Source: an uncultured Bacteroidales bacterium
GTDB lineage: Bacteria > Bacteroidota > Bacteroidia > Bacteroidales > UBA932
Reading direction: 5' to 3'
Length of the DNA: 13,503 nt
Assembly (NCBI GenBank): GCA_946616385.1
Contig: CAMOIZ010000023.1
Span: 1-13,503 of the forward strand
Part shown: piece by piece, positions 1 through 7,263 of the stretch
Numbering within the stretch: position 1 is the stretch's first letter
Layout of the letters: every line of letters begins with the position of its first letter
Translations under genes and position numbers: made by a program
The notes under the pieces: model-generated
Seen by the model: the letters and a program-made list of their open reading frames with translations, nothing else
Database searches by the model: none
Told to the model about the DNA's origin: nothing

Positions 1-38
1 AGGGCTGCAACGGCAGCGAGGGTAAAGATCTTTTTCAT
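1..38 (-). CDS. Start of an exported protein (partial, runs off left edge)
   Basis: Only the first 12-13 codons are present. They read MKKIFTLAAVAAL, a classic n-region plus hydrophobic core of a signal peptide, beginning at an ATG on the minus strand (bases 36-38). The gene lies 48 bases downstream of the DUF5119 lipoprotein gene on the same strand, and I see no TAnnTTTG box in the gap, so it is probably the third gene of that operon. By position in Bacteroidales fimbria loci it could be a fimbrillin or another surface subunit, but the visible part does not show this. Confidence 0.7.
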   Translation of the reverse strand, partial: MKKIFTLAAVAA

Positions 39-86
39 AATGCTTTTTTGTTTTATTATTTTCAATTTTGTTACTTTTCGTTTTTG

Positions 87-1211
87 TTACATCGGTATTT
101 CAACTGTCTCTCCGTCCTCCCAATCGCTCACTGTGGCTTCCATTCCACTCTTCTTTTCTCCTTCGGGATCCACACGGGGCGGGTGGATTGCGGGCTCTGC
201 GACGCTTCCGAAGATCAGGCGGTACATTCCGCGGTATCCAGGGTTGGCGGGCAGGAGCTGTATCTTGTCGCCAGTGTTGAACACGTAGTTCTCAACGGTC
301 TTATTGTCTATCAACAAAGCACTTACGTTAAGTGTCGAGTCGCGCATCGCGCTGGGGTGCTCGCCGTTAGGGAGTCCGAAGGTTGTAATCATTGCGTCGA
401 TGTGTCCTACCTTGCGTGCTTCGTCATCCATTGTGAGCGCCCATTCGTCGGAGATGATCTGAACGGCCTCGGCGCTGCCGGTGGTATTCTGGGTGAGCTC
501 GAAGGTTCGGGCCATACCGCTCGTGGATGCACGTACACTGCGGAGCATGTCTGCGTTGTCGGAGTAGATGGTCACCCACAGCTGGCTCACGATGTTCTTG
601 GGATGAACCGGGATGCGGATGGTGTAGCTGTAAACCTTTTCCTGGTAGTAGTCGATGTCCTTGTCGGTCTCGGCCTTGGTGGAAGCGGCGGCTGCAGCAG
701 CTGCGGCAGACTTGAGTCGCTTGAGGTTCGTATAGTAATACTGGTACTCCTCGGTCTCCTTGAGCGTGATGTCGAATTCCTTTGCTACGCCGGCGCAGAG
801 AATCTCGGGGTTCTGCACTACTTCGTCGTCACCTGAACGGGTATCCCAGTTGATGGTGGTGGAACGGAGGGTGGTGGAAGCGTCGGTGTAGGAAGTCATG
901 TGATCGAATTCCATCTTCCAGTACTCGTCGGGGCTCTGGGTGATCATGTACATATTGTAGTGACCTTCAGGGAGTTGCACCTCGCAGGAGTCGACGTTTG
1001 CAGTCGTCACGGTGGTGTAGAACTCGCCGTCGCGGAAGAAGTACATGGTCACACCGCTGGGGCGGAGTCCCTCGGGATAGGCGTTCACCTGCCAGAGTAC
1101 CTGCACGACCACGCGGACGGTGGAACGGTAGATCACCTCGAGCGGACGGCGCTGGCATCCGGCGAGCATTGCGATTGCTGCAAGAACGATTATCCACAGT
1201 TTCTTTCTCAT
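87..1211 (-). CDS. DUF5119 family lipoprotein of a fimbria-type locus
   Basis: The predicted product has 374 residues. The start at 1211 is chosen because it gives MRKKLWIIVLAAIAMLAGC, a signal peptide with a good lipobox (LAGC, Cys19), and because its ATGA overlaps the stop of the upstream gene. An in-frame start further upstream would only add sequence shadowing that gene. The N-terminal third has the pattern I associate with DUF5119: the sequence RRPLEVIYR after the Cys, then GVTMYFFRDGEFY, then VQLPEGHYNMYMI followed by SPDEY. The C-terminal half ends in ATVSDWEDGETVEIPM, resembling the last strand of fimbrillin-like beta-sandwiches. Around residues 215-230 there is a run of eight alanines followed by a charged stretch, probably a linker between domains. 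DUF5119 has no proven biochemical function. These proteins travel with DUF3575 and Mfa-like genes, so a surface-exposed accessory or minor fimbrial subunit is the likely role. The family call is from remembered sequence patterns. Confidence 0.82.
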   Translation of the reverse strand: MRKKLWIIVLAAIAMLAGCQRRPLEVIYRSTVRVVVQVLWQVNAYPEGLRPSGVTMYFFRDGEFYTTVTTANVDSCEVQLPEGHYNMYMITQSPDEYWKMEFDHMTSYTDASTTLRSTTINWDTRSGDDEVVQNPEILCAGVAKEFDITLKETEEYQYYYTNLKRLKSAAAAAAAASTKAETDKDIDYYQEKVYSYTIRIPVHPKNIVSQLWVTIYSDNADMLRSVRASTSGMARTFELTQNTTGSAEAVQIISDEWALTMDDEARKVGHIDAMITTFGLPNGEHPSAMRDSTLNVSALLIDNKTVENYVFNTGDKIQLLPANPGYRGMYRLIFGSVAEPAIHPPRVDPEGEKKSGMEATVSDWEDGETVEIPM

Positions 1212-3115
1212 CGCTCTTCCCTCCTCTCGGTTTTGTGGAAAATGTACTTGATGCTCACGCCGGCCTTCACGGGTCCGAACCAGTTCATCTTTCCGTGATG
1301 CTGGTAGAGGAGGTGCTGGTCGGTGGAGTCGCCCTCGTAGTAGCGGTAGTGGGTTCCCATCCAGCCGAGCCCTCCGAAGAGGTCGAGCCTCCATGCGCGG
1401 CCAAGCTTGAAAGCGTAGCCGTATTCGAGGCCAACTGTCTGGAACTCACCCTGATAGCCAGTGTGCTTGGGTTCGATGTCGTAGTATCCTGCACCAAGGT
1501 CGATGCCGATGAAGTGTCCGCTCAGGATGTCCATGGGATCGTTCTGGTTGTGACGGGAGAGCCAGCGGCGGGCGCCGATGTCCCACTTGAGAATCTCCCA
1601 GGCCTGGTCGTTGCCCTTCGTAACCCACCAGGGGAAGGAATACTCGCCGTATACGCTCCACTTCTGCCCGATGGGAACCTCGATTGCGAAGTTGGGAGTC
1701 CAGGACAGAGGGCGGATGAGGCCGCCAAGGTCGTAAACGACGTTGGTGGAGGCTGCGAAGATCGGCTTGGTGATGTCGTACACCTTCGCGGGTGAGGACT
1801 TGACCACGGTATCGGGCTCTGCCACCGGAGCGGGAACGACCGGAACGGTGGGAACCACGAGGGTGGTGTCGCTGAGGACGAGGGTGCTGTCGCTGACTGT
1901 AACTTCCTCATCTTCAACATTGATTGCGTCTTCGTCGGAAATGACGGGGACTTCGATGACTTCTGCCGGCTCAGCCTGGGAGTTAACGTCCAACTGCATC
2001 TTCGCATAGCGGAGACCAGGGAAAACGTCATTAAGAATGTGGTTCCATTCGGGGAGGGAACGCAGCTTCTGTTCCTTGGCATCGTTAGAAGAGTTGGAAA
2101 CGAGTATTGAAAGGATATTTTTACGTGATGCCTCGGACAGATTCGGATCGCTTTCAACTGCGACACGGAAATCGTCCCAGGCCTCACCGGCAGGTATGAC
2201 TTTGATTTTGCCTTCAAGGGCGGGGAACTGGCTCACGATGTAATCGCGGAGGGCGGCGCCACGCTCGGCGGACAATCTCTTGTTTAAAGATTCAGGACCT
2301 TCGGGGGAACCGGTGGAAACGATGGTGATCCCCTCTACATCCGCAGGATCCTGTCCGCCAAGGAGATTGGAAATGGCGGCAAGCACGCGGGTGTTGTCGA
2401 AGATGTTCCTGTTTATGTAAGACTTGTTCAAATCGAAGATGATTGTGTTGTCCTGGGCTGCGCCTGCAGGAAGAGAACCCTTGGAATCAGCGTTTTCGAT
2501 ATTTGAATTTGAAACATTGCCAGTATTTGATGTTTCATTTTTATAACCGTTAAAACGAAGGGTGGCGTAGCGTAGGGTGCGGAAGTAGTTGGAGTAGAAG
2601 TAACCCCAATCCTTCATGGCTTTCAGTTCGGCTTCCTTGGCGTCGGGAGAAGCGCTGGAGTCGATCACCTTGAGCATGGCGTTCCTCGAAGATTCGGAAA
2701 TGCGGATGTCGGCGACGACGTCGGAGCGGAGTGCGTCCCAGGACTCGGTGTCGGGATTGATGCTGACCCGGCCGTCCATGGAAGGATACTTGGCAAGCAG
2801 CCAGCGGCGCAGCGACTCGGCACGACGCCTGGAAAGATCGGTGTTGTATGCGAAGTTTCCTTCAGGGGAAGAATAAGCGACGATCTCGAGTTCACCGTCA
2901 TAACCACCGGCGAGGAAAGAGTCGATGGTAGCGAAGGTCTCGGGGTTGGAAAGATAATTCACGTCGATGGCGGCATTGTCGAAGTGGTAGAACACACGTG
3001 CGTCGGTTGCCTGAGCGCGCGTAAAAAAAAGATTCGCGAACAATACGGCTGCGGCAAGGATGAGCTTGCTGCCCTTCCTTGCGGCGTTCATAAAGTTCTG
3101 AATCAAATTAGACAT
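1208..3115 (-). CDS. Envelope protein with two OmpA-like SPEG modules and a C-terminal DUF3575 domain
   Basis: The predicted product has 635 residues. It starts with a signal peptide (residues 1-36, ending RAQA); Met9 is an alternative start that would keep the signal. Residues about 40-187 and 224-375 are two copies of one module. Each has a beta strand, the motif SSPEG or GSPEG, an Arg-rich helix (LSRRRAESLRRWL; LSAERGAALRDYI), a W-D segment, and a tail ending in a DAKE...L...W...LRYA pattern. The core resembles OmpA-like peptidoglycan-associated folds. Residues 376-450 are a Glu/Pro/Val/Thr-rich linker. Residues about 452-627 match DUF3575: STNVVYDLGG, then FAIEVPIGQKWSVYGEYSFP, WDIGARRWLS, and NWFGPVKAGVSI near the end, consistent with a small outer-membrane beta-barrel. 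It is the first gene of the leftward operon and overlaps the DUF5119 gene by four bases (ATGA), implying coupled translation. A role in assembling or anchoring a surface structure is inferred from context. Confidence 0.85.
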   Translation of the reverse strand: MSNLIQNFMNAARKGSKLILAAAVLFANLFFTRAQATDARVFYHFDNAAIDVNYLSNPETFATIDSFLAGGYDGELEIVAYSSPEGNFAYNTDLSRRRAESLRRWLLAKYPSMDGRVSINPDTESWDALRSDVVADIRISESSRNAMLKVIDSSASPDAKEAELKAMKDWGYFYSNYFRTLRYATLRFNGYKNETSNTGNVSNSNIENADSKGSLPAGAAQDNTIIFDLNKSYINRNIFDNTRVLAAISNLLGGQDPADVEGITIVSTGSPEGPESLNKRLSAERGAALRDYIVSQFPALEGKIKVIPAGEAWDDFRVAVESDPNLSEASRKNILSILVSNSSNDAKEQKLRSLPEWNHILNDVFPGLRYAKMQLDVNSQAEPAEVIEVPVISDEDAINVEDEEVTVSDSTLVLSDTTLVVPTVPVVPAPVAEPDTVVKSSPAKVYDITKPIFAASTNVVYDLGGLIRPLSWTPNFAIEVPIGQKWSVYGEYSFPWWVTKGNDQAWEILKWDIGARRWLSRHNQNDPMDILSGHFIGIDLGAGYYDIEPKHTGYQGEFQTVGLEYGYAFKLGRAWRLDLFGGLGWMGTHYRYYEGDSTDQHLLYQHHGKMNWFGPVKAGVSIKYIFHKTERREER

Positions 3116-3224
3116 CTGCCTTTAGATGCTTTGTTTTTACCTAACGTTGCTTGCCAAAAGGAAAAAATTGAAAAGGCTACAAAATCCCCAAAGAGGTAAT
3201 ACATCCTTTCAAAGTTTCCGAGTA

Positions 3225-3232
3225 CAAAGATA
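3225..3232 (-). promoter_or_regulatory. Possible -7 box for the DUF3575/DUF5119 operon
   Basis: On the minus strand this reads TATCTTTG, matching the Bacteroidota -7 consensus TAnnTTTG. Nineteen bases further upstream the strand reads TTGG, a three-of-four match to the TTTG -33 element. The leader to the ATG at 3115 would be about 100 bases, long compared with the other promoters here, so the assignment is tentative. Confidence 0.4.
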
Positions 3233-3342
3233 TAACAAAAAAATTTATCTTCCAACAATTATTTGTTTTTTTTTGAAAAATTTTTTGAAAAACGTAAAAA
3301 GATTGTGGCGAAGTAAGAAATGGAGGAGGCCTCAGACCTATA

Positions 3343-3364
3343 CCTATATATAAATATATATGGG
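3343..3364. repeat. AT-rich inverted repeat in the divergent promoter region
   Basis: This 22-base stretch is almost fully self-complementary: CC at the left end pairs with GG at the right, followed by alternating A/T on both arms around a central AA. It could form a 9-10 bp hairpin or be a two-fold symmetric protein-binding site. It lies about 80 bases upstream of the -33 element of the fimbrillin operon, compatible with an operator. Simple AT alternation arises by chance often, so function is not shown. Confidence 0.35.
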
Positions 3365-3443
3365 CAGGGCGAATTCACCAAATACGCTCATAATCAGGAG
3401 GTTTTAATAATCTGCAAATTATTTCAACTTTTTGCAAAAAAAT

Positions 3444-3474
3444 TTTGGATTTATAAAAACAATGATTATATTTG
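3444..3474 (+). promoter_or_regulatory. Bacteroidota-type promoter of the fimbrillin/AraC/receiver operon
   Basis: TTTG at 3444-3447, a 19-base spacer, and TATATTTG at 3467-3474 match the -33/-7 consensus of the Bacteroidota primary sigma factor (TTTG-N19-TAnnTTTG). Transcription should begin a few bases after 3474, giving a leader of roughly 15 bases to the ATG at 3496. This is the best promoter match in the window and also supports the ATG at 3496 over the in-frame TTG at 3472, which lies inside the -7 box. Confidence 0.75.
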
Positions 3475-3495
3475 TGCCAGATAAGTAACAAAGCA

Positions 3496-4584
3496 ATGGC
3501 AAGTCTAACCAAATACAGCGTTCTTCTCCCGGCCCTGATAGCGGTCCTGGCATCCTGCGCAAAGATCGACGACGTCCCCTCCATCAAGGACGAACCCGCG
3601 CAGAAACAGAAAATGGACTTCGACATCATGGTTACGCGCGACGGCAAGGTAGTCGAGAAGAAGCGTTCCGGCATCATGACCAAGAGCATGGTGGACGATT
3701 CCGAGAAAATCGCCACTATGGACACCGACATCCCCTTCGGTCTCATCGGCATCGATTACGAAAACGGCCAGTTGGTGCTCGACAATGCCGCCGTGAGCAG
3801 CGACGGAACCGGCTACAGCGGCATGTTCGACAAGTATCTCTGGTCTTCTTCCAACAAGATTTCCTTCAGTGCATACTATCCTCACGTTGAATCCGTGAGC
3901 TACGGCGATGAACTCGAGAATTATTCCATTCCATATTCAGTGAAGGAGACAGAAGCCGGCCCGTTGGTGTCCAAGACTGTGGAAAAGGCTATAAATCAGC
4001 TGAATATGATCCCTCTGGTATTCCAGCATATCACCAACGATATTGGCTACAAGATCTGCGATATCACACCGGACGAGCAGCTACAGGGATTGATCCATAT
4101 CCGCAAGGTGACCGCAACCAACGTCGCCCAGGCTGGCGTATTCATCAACGACGTGCTGAACAATACCGGATCCTGGCACCGTCAGGCCTTCTACCGCAAC
4201 ATCGTGGTGTTCGAAGGTGACGCTGTACTGGGTGTTGGAATGGAGAATGAAAAATTCATCGGCTACGATTCACTGGTCGACAAAATGGCCGACAGTCACC
4301 GCTACTATTCCATTCCGGACGATATAGAAATAGGTAAGCAGTGTGTGGAGGTCATCTACGACGTGGATTCTTTCCAGATAGGAGGTTTCACCTATGGGGC
4401 CCTGACTAACCAGAAAGCCAAATACATGCTTTACGGGCTGCTTCCCGACAATACCTTCGTGTATGGAAAGCAATACACCTTCCACCTCGGACTTGATTTA
4501 AGTAAAATTTATAAGCAAATAAGCTTCTCCGCCTCTGTAAGCGACTGGGAAACGAGCATTTACGAGAACAACGACGATTTTTGA
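3496..4584 (+). CDS. Fimbrillin-like (Mfa-type) lipoprotein
   Basis: The predicted product has 362 residues. The start at 3496 gives MASLTKYSVLLPALIAVLAS followed by Cys21, a lipoprotein signal with lipobox LASC. The mature protein has features of the Mfa-like fimbrillin group: an early PFGLIGIDYENGQL segment, KISFSAYYPHVESVSY near residues 120-135, and a C-terminal pair of strands YTFHLGLDLSKIYKQISFSASVSDWE. Fimbrillins are exported as lipoproteins and, in structural subunits, are processed at the cell surface before polymerising by strand exchange. I do not see a definite Arg/Lys-protease site; the RSGIMTKSM segment near residue 60 is a possible region. The gene heads an operon with a membrane AraC-type regulator and a receiver, joined by a one-base stop/start overlap (TGATG). 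It could therefore be a minor or anchoring subunit or a surface sensor feeding the regulator, not the bulk pilin. Family call moderately sure; role uncertain. Confidence 0.72.
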   Translation: MASLTKYSVLLPALIAVLASCAKIDDVPSIKDEPAQKQKMDFDIMVTRDGKVVEKKRSGIMTKSMVDDSEKIATMDTDIPFGLIGIDYENGQLVLDNAAVSSDGTGYSGMFDKYLWSSSNKISFSAYYPHVESVSYGDELENYSIPYSVKETEAGPLVSKTVEKAINQLNMIPLVFQHITNDIGYKICDITPDEQLQGLIHIRKVTATNVAQAGVFINDVLNNTGSWHRQAFYRNIVVFEGDAVLGVGMENEKFIGYDSLVDKMADSHRYYSIPDDIEIGKQCVEVIYDVDSFQIGGFTYGALTNQKAKYMLYGLLPDNTFVYGKQYTFHLGLDLSKIYKQISFSASVSDWETSIYENNDDF

Positions 4585-5867
4585 TGGTACTTTCACTGTA
4601 CTTCTTTACGCCGGTGGCGGCATGTCTGTTCTGGGTGATCATCCACATAGTGATGGCATCCAGAACCGACACTTTCCACCTGTTCATCGCCCTGTTCACC
4701 GCGTGCGGACTGTATATCTACTCGGAAGCATGCCAAGTCGTGTTTGAACCCGGCTCCACGATTGATATAACGGCAACTTTGACCGGCATGCTTGCAGGTC
4801 CGTGTATCATCCCTTTGCTTATTACATACCTACGTAGGCTGATGCACGCCCCCAGGAGCCATCCTATCACATTTTTCTGGATTGTGATCCCTGCAGTGCT
4901 TTTCACCGCAGGGACGTTGCTGGCTATATTGAAAGGTGATCAAGCTGACCGCCTTTACTATCTTGTGACCGACAAAATCTACTACACGATACTCGCAATA
5001 GAGCTTATCGCCCTGCTGATATTCGTAGTAATCATGCTCAGGCAGCGCAGACTGCTCGTAGGCACGCTTCTCAAGTTTTTCCGCGGGCAGCGGATCAGCC
5101 TTGCACGCCTGCAGATGAGTATTGCAATGATTCCGATGTCCATCATGGCCCTTCGAATCGCCTCAGGAGCCAACCTCTACGCCCTGCACATGGGCGTGCA
5201 GATCGCTACGGCCACCTTGCTGCTACTCTCTGCGTTCCTTTTCGGAATGACCGCCCTGTTCGGCACAAAAGTGCAGGTCTGCTGGAATGATTTCCGCATA
5301 ATAATGCGCTTCAACTACGGCAAGGAAACGAAGGGAGCGGTGGTGGAAGCCATGCTCAACGACCTTCTGGATGAGGCTGAAGAGGAAGCTCTGCTGCGAA
5401 TTCAGGAAAAGATAGGGGAAAACTTGCATCTGGAGAAGTGGAAGAGCGGAGATTACACGAGAGAAGAGGCACCGCAGCTCGTAGGACACATTTTCGACGC
5501 CGTTGCGAAATCCTGGGACGATGATTCGCTCAGCAGCCGTTTCCAGCACATAATGATGGAAGAGCAGCTGTTCCTCCAGCCCAAGCTTACGCTGGACGAC
5601 GTTGCCGAAAGACTCAATACCAACAAGACATATGTGTCGAAAATGGTAAACAACACCTACAATTTGGGCTTCCCGGAGCTAATCAACACTCTCAGAGTGG
5701 ATTACGCAGAGCAGTACATCCTCTCTCACAGGGATGCCAAACAGGAAGTGATAGCAAGAGAATGCGGTTTTCTCAGCGCATCTTCGTTCAATACAATCTT
5801 CAAGAAGGTAACCGGTATGACACCCAAGGTGTGGATTGCCTCCATGCAACATCAACAAAGTAAATAA
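4584..5867 (+). CDS. Polytopic membrane protein with C-terminal AraC-type DNA-binding domain
   Basis: The predicted product has 427 residues, starting at the ATG that shares its A with the preceding TGA; a TTG one codon earlier is possible. Residues 1-228 are strongly hydrophobic, with about six or seven membrane-spanning segments (near 5-25, 31-53, 62-83, 97-116, 131-152, 174-194 and 203-227). A soluble region of about 100 residues follows, rich in Glu/Asp and probably helical (LLDEAEEEALLRIQEKIGE). Residues about 325-420 form a tandem helix-turn-helix of the AraC type: LTLDDVAERLNTNKTYVSKM is the first recognition unit, and VIARECGFLSASSFNTIFKK with TGMTPKVW is the signature second half. 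It should be an inner-membrane regulator binding DNA while embedded in the membrane, sensing an envelope or small-molecule signal. It sits between a fimbrillin-like gene and a receiver gene, with no gap on either side, and the divergent region 3116-3495 is a natural target. Ligand and targets are unknown. Confidence 0.85.
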   Translation: MVLSLYFFTPVAACLFWVIIHIVMASRTDTFHLFIALFTACGLYIYSEACQVVFEPGSTIDITATLTGMLAGPCIIPLLITYLRRLMHAPRSHPITFFWIVIPAVLFTAGTLLAILKGDQADRLYYLVTDKIYYTILAIELIALLIFVVIMLRQRRLLVGTLLKFFRGQRISLARLQMSIAMIPMSIMALRIASGANLYALHMGVQIATATLLLLSAFLFGMTALFGTKVQVCWNDFRIIMRFNYGKETKGAVVEAMLNDLLDEAEEEALLRIQEKIGENLHLEKWKSGDYTREEAPQLVGHIFDAVAKSWDDDSLSSRFQHIMMEEQLFLQPKLTLDDVAERLNTNKTYVSKMVNNTYNLGFPELINTLRVDYAEQYILSHRDAKQEVIARECGFLSASSFNTIFKKVTGMTPKVWIASMQHQQSK

Positions 5868-6260
5868 ATGATCAAAGACTTCAGCAAATTCAACGTACTG
5901 GTGGTGGATGACGTGCCGCTGAATCAGATTCTGGTCACAAAAATGCTCTCCCGCTATAATTTTCAGGTCAGGACCGCTTCAAACGGTCTCGAAGCCATGG
6001 AAGCGATAAGGGAAAAGAAGCCGTCCGTAATACTTTTGGACATCATGATGCCGGTAATGGACGGATTTGAGGTTCTGAGACTGTTAAAAGCGAAGAAAGA
6101 CACGGAAAACATCAGGGTAATCATACTCTCCGCGCTGAATTCGAACGAAGATATAATAAAAGGATACGAACTTGGAGCTAACGATTTCATCACGAAACCG
6201 ATAATAATGGAGAAACTGGTGAACAGCGTCGCTACCCAGCTCCAACTTACTGAAGCATAG
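5868..6260 (+). CDS. Stand-alone response-regulator receiver domain protein
   Basis: The predicted product has 130 residues, only a receiver (CheY-like) domain. The catalytic set is complete: acidic pair Asp14-Asp15 (LVVDDVPLNQ), phosphoacceptor Asp58 (ILLDIMMPVMDG), switch Ser88 (IILSAL), aromatic Phe107 and Lys110 (ITKP). There is no output domain and no histidine kinase in the window. The start codon directly follows the stop of the membrane AraC gene, with no intervening base, so the two are almost certainly co-translated and probably act in one pathway, for instance with the phosphorylated receiver binding the cytoplasmic part of that protein. That interaction is inference. The 3' end overlaps the opposing AraC gene by 14 bases (6247-6260). 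Single-domain receivers commonly serve as phosphorelay intermediates or allosteric partners, so the missing kinase may be encoded elsewhere. Confidence 0.92.
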   Translation: MIKDFSKFNVLVVDDVPLNQILVTKMLSRYNFQVRTASNGLEAMEAIREKKPSVILLDIMMPVMDGFEVLRLLKAKKDTENIRVIILSALNSNEDIIKGYELGANDFITKPIIMEKLVNSVATQLQLTEA

Positions 6261-7263
6261 AAGAAGGAGACTTTCCGAAGTACTCCTTGAAGGCAGTCGA
6301 AAAGTACGCAGCGGAAGAGAATCCGCATCTCTGTGCGACTTCAACGATCGAATATTTTCCACTCTCGAGCATCTCGGAAGCAAGCTTCATCCGGGCTGCT
6401 TTTATCATTGCAGAAGGCGAATCCTGAGCGCACGCTTTGAGCTTGCGGTTAAGATGAACGCGGCTCATACCGAAGTGCGCGGCAACGTCCTCTACCGAAA
6501 AATCAGGGTTGGAGTAATTAGAGTTTACGAAGTCAAGTACTTGATTATAAAAGCTTTGCAAATCAGCTTTTGAAACTTCGTCCTTTGTTACATTTTCTAA
6601 ATTCGTTGCAGCGGCGGCAGTAGCCTGCTCGGTTTTAGCTGCTTCGGCAGATGCGGGTTTGGGCGCATGAACAGGCGCGGGAGCATGCACAGGCGCGGGG
6701 CTTTGAACGGGAGCCGGAGCCGGTTCTGACGGCTTTACAGGAGCTCGCTGCGCGGGCTCCACAACGACGGCTTTACCGGAACTTCTGCGTCCAATCCAGA
6801 AGAAGAGCGCGCAGCCAAGAACGGCGAGAACTACAAGCCACCAGAGGAAGGATCCAGAAGCCTTGGATTCAAGTTTTTCTTCATCCTGAACGGGAGGTAC
6901 TATTTCTTCGGCAGGGGCGGCAGAAAGCTTTCCTACGACTTCTGCAGGGGCGTTGCCACGTACGAAGCCCTGATAAGAACTATAGCTATAATAATCGCCC
7001 TTGGAATCAAGAAACCACGGAACTCCTGCAGAGTCAAAGTCCAGGACTAATACAGAATCGCCCGGGAACTTGTAGGTAAAGGCCTTGAGATTACGCCCGA
7101 GACGCAGCAGTCCGCGGTCGGAAGTGACCACCCACAGAGAACTGTCAACAGGATTGATTTTCGAAAATGTAACACCTTCCAATTTTGAAACATCGCCCAC
7201 AGAAGTCGCTGACAATGAATAACTTGCCAGCAACATCATTGCGATATTCCAGATGCATCGCAT
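6247..7263 (-). CDS. Single-pass membrane sensor-like protein with AraC-type output domain
   Basis: The predicted product has 338 residues from the ATG at 7263; a GTG one codon upstream is possible. Residues 1-18 (MRCIWNIAMMLLASYSLS) are a signal peptide or first anchor. Residues 25-105 contain two short repeats reminiscent of two-component-regulator propeller blades (INPVDSSLWVVTSDRGLLRL; LDFDSAGVPWFLDSKGDYYS). One transmembrane helix follows at about 137-158 (FLWWLVVLAVLGCALFFWIG). Residues 165-225 are a low-complexity Pro/Ala/Val linker with repeated PAPVHAP units. Residues 235-337 are an AraC-type domain (FSVEDVAAHFGMSRVHLNRK and VEVAQRCGFSSAAYFSTAFK). The order resembles a hybrid two-component system reduced to its ends, with no kinase or receiver. 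It is translationally coupled to the SPEG-module gene upstream (TGA and ATG share one base), suggesting that the envelope protein supplies or modulates its signal. Domain calls for the HTH and TM are secure; the propeller-like reading is tentative. Confidence 0.83.
   Translation of the reverse strand: MRCIWNIAMMLLASYSLSATSVGDVSKLEGVTFSKINPVDSSLWVVTSDRGLLRLGRNLKAFTYKFPGDSVLVLDFDSAGVPWFLDSKGDYYSYSSYQGFVRGNAPAEVVGKLSAAPAEEIVPPVQDEEKLESKASGSFLWWLVVLAVLGCALFFWIGRRSSGKAVVVEPAQRAPVKPSEPAPAPVQSPAPVHAPAPVHAPKPASAEAAKTEQATAAAATNLENVTKDEVSKADLQSFYNQVLDFVNSNYSNPDFSVEDVAAHFGMSRVHLNRKLKACAQDSPSAMIKAARMKLASEMLESGKYSIVEVAQRCGFSSAAYFSTAFKEYFGKSPSSMLQ

Larger units (their letters stand above)
3116..3495. other. 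380-bp AT-rich divergent intergenic region
   Basis: No gene is supported here. The region separates the starts of the leftward DUF3575 operon and the rightward fimbrillin/regulator operon, so it should hold both promoters and any shared operators. It contains a minus-strand TATCTTTG box (3225-3232), a run of T and A tracts (about 3241-3300), a GAGGCCTC palindrome (3326-3333), an AT-rich inverted repeat (3343-3364) and the strong plus-strand promoter at 3444-3474. Short open frames in this stretch have no plausible protein character. Confidence 0.7.

Noticed and set aside
48..836. A 262-codon plus-strand frame opposite the DUF5119 gene, and a similar one at 998-1795
   Set aside because: Both are shadows; the minus strand shows a lipobox, family motifs and overlapping operon structure.
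1212..1394. An upstream extension of the DUF5119 gene to 1394
   Set aside because: The added residues are Arg/Pro-rich shadow of the DUF3575 gene and would bury the signal peptide and lipobox.
3472..3495. TTG start for the fimbrillin-like gene at 3472
   Set aside because: It lies within the -7 box of the promoter; the ATG at 3496 gives a proper lipoprotein signal.
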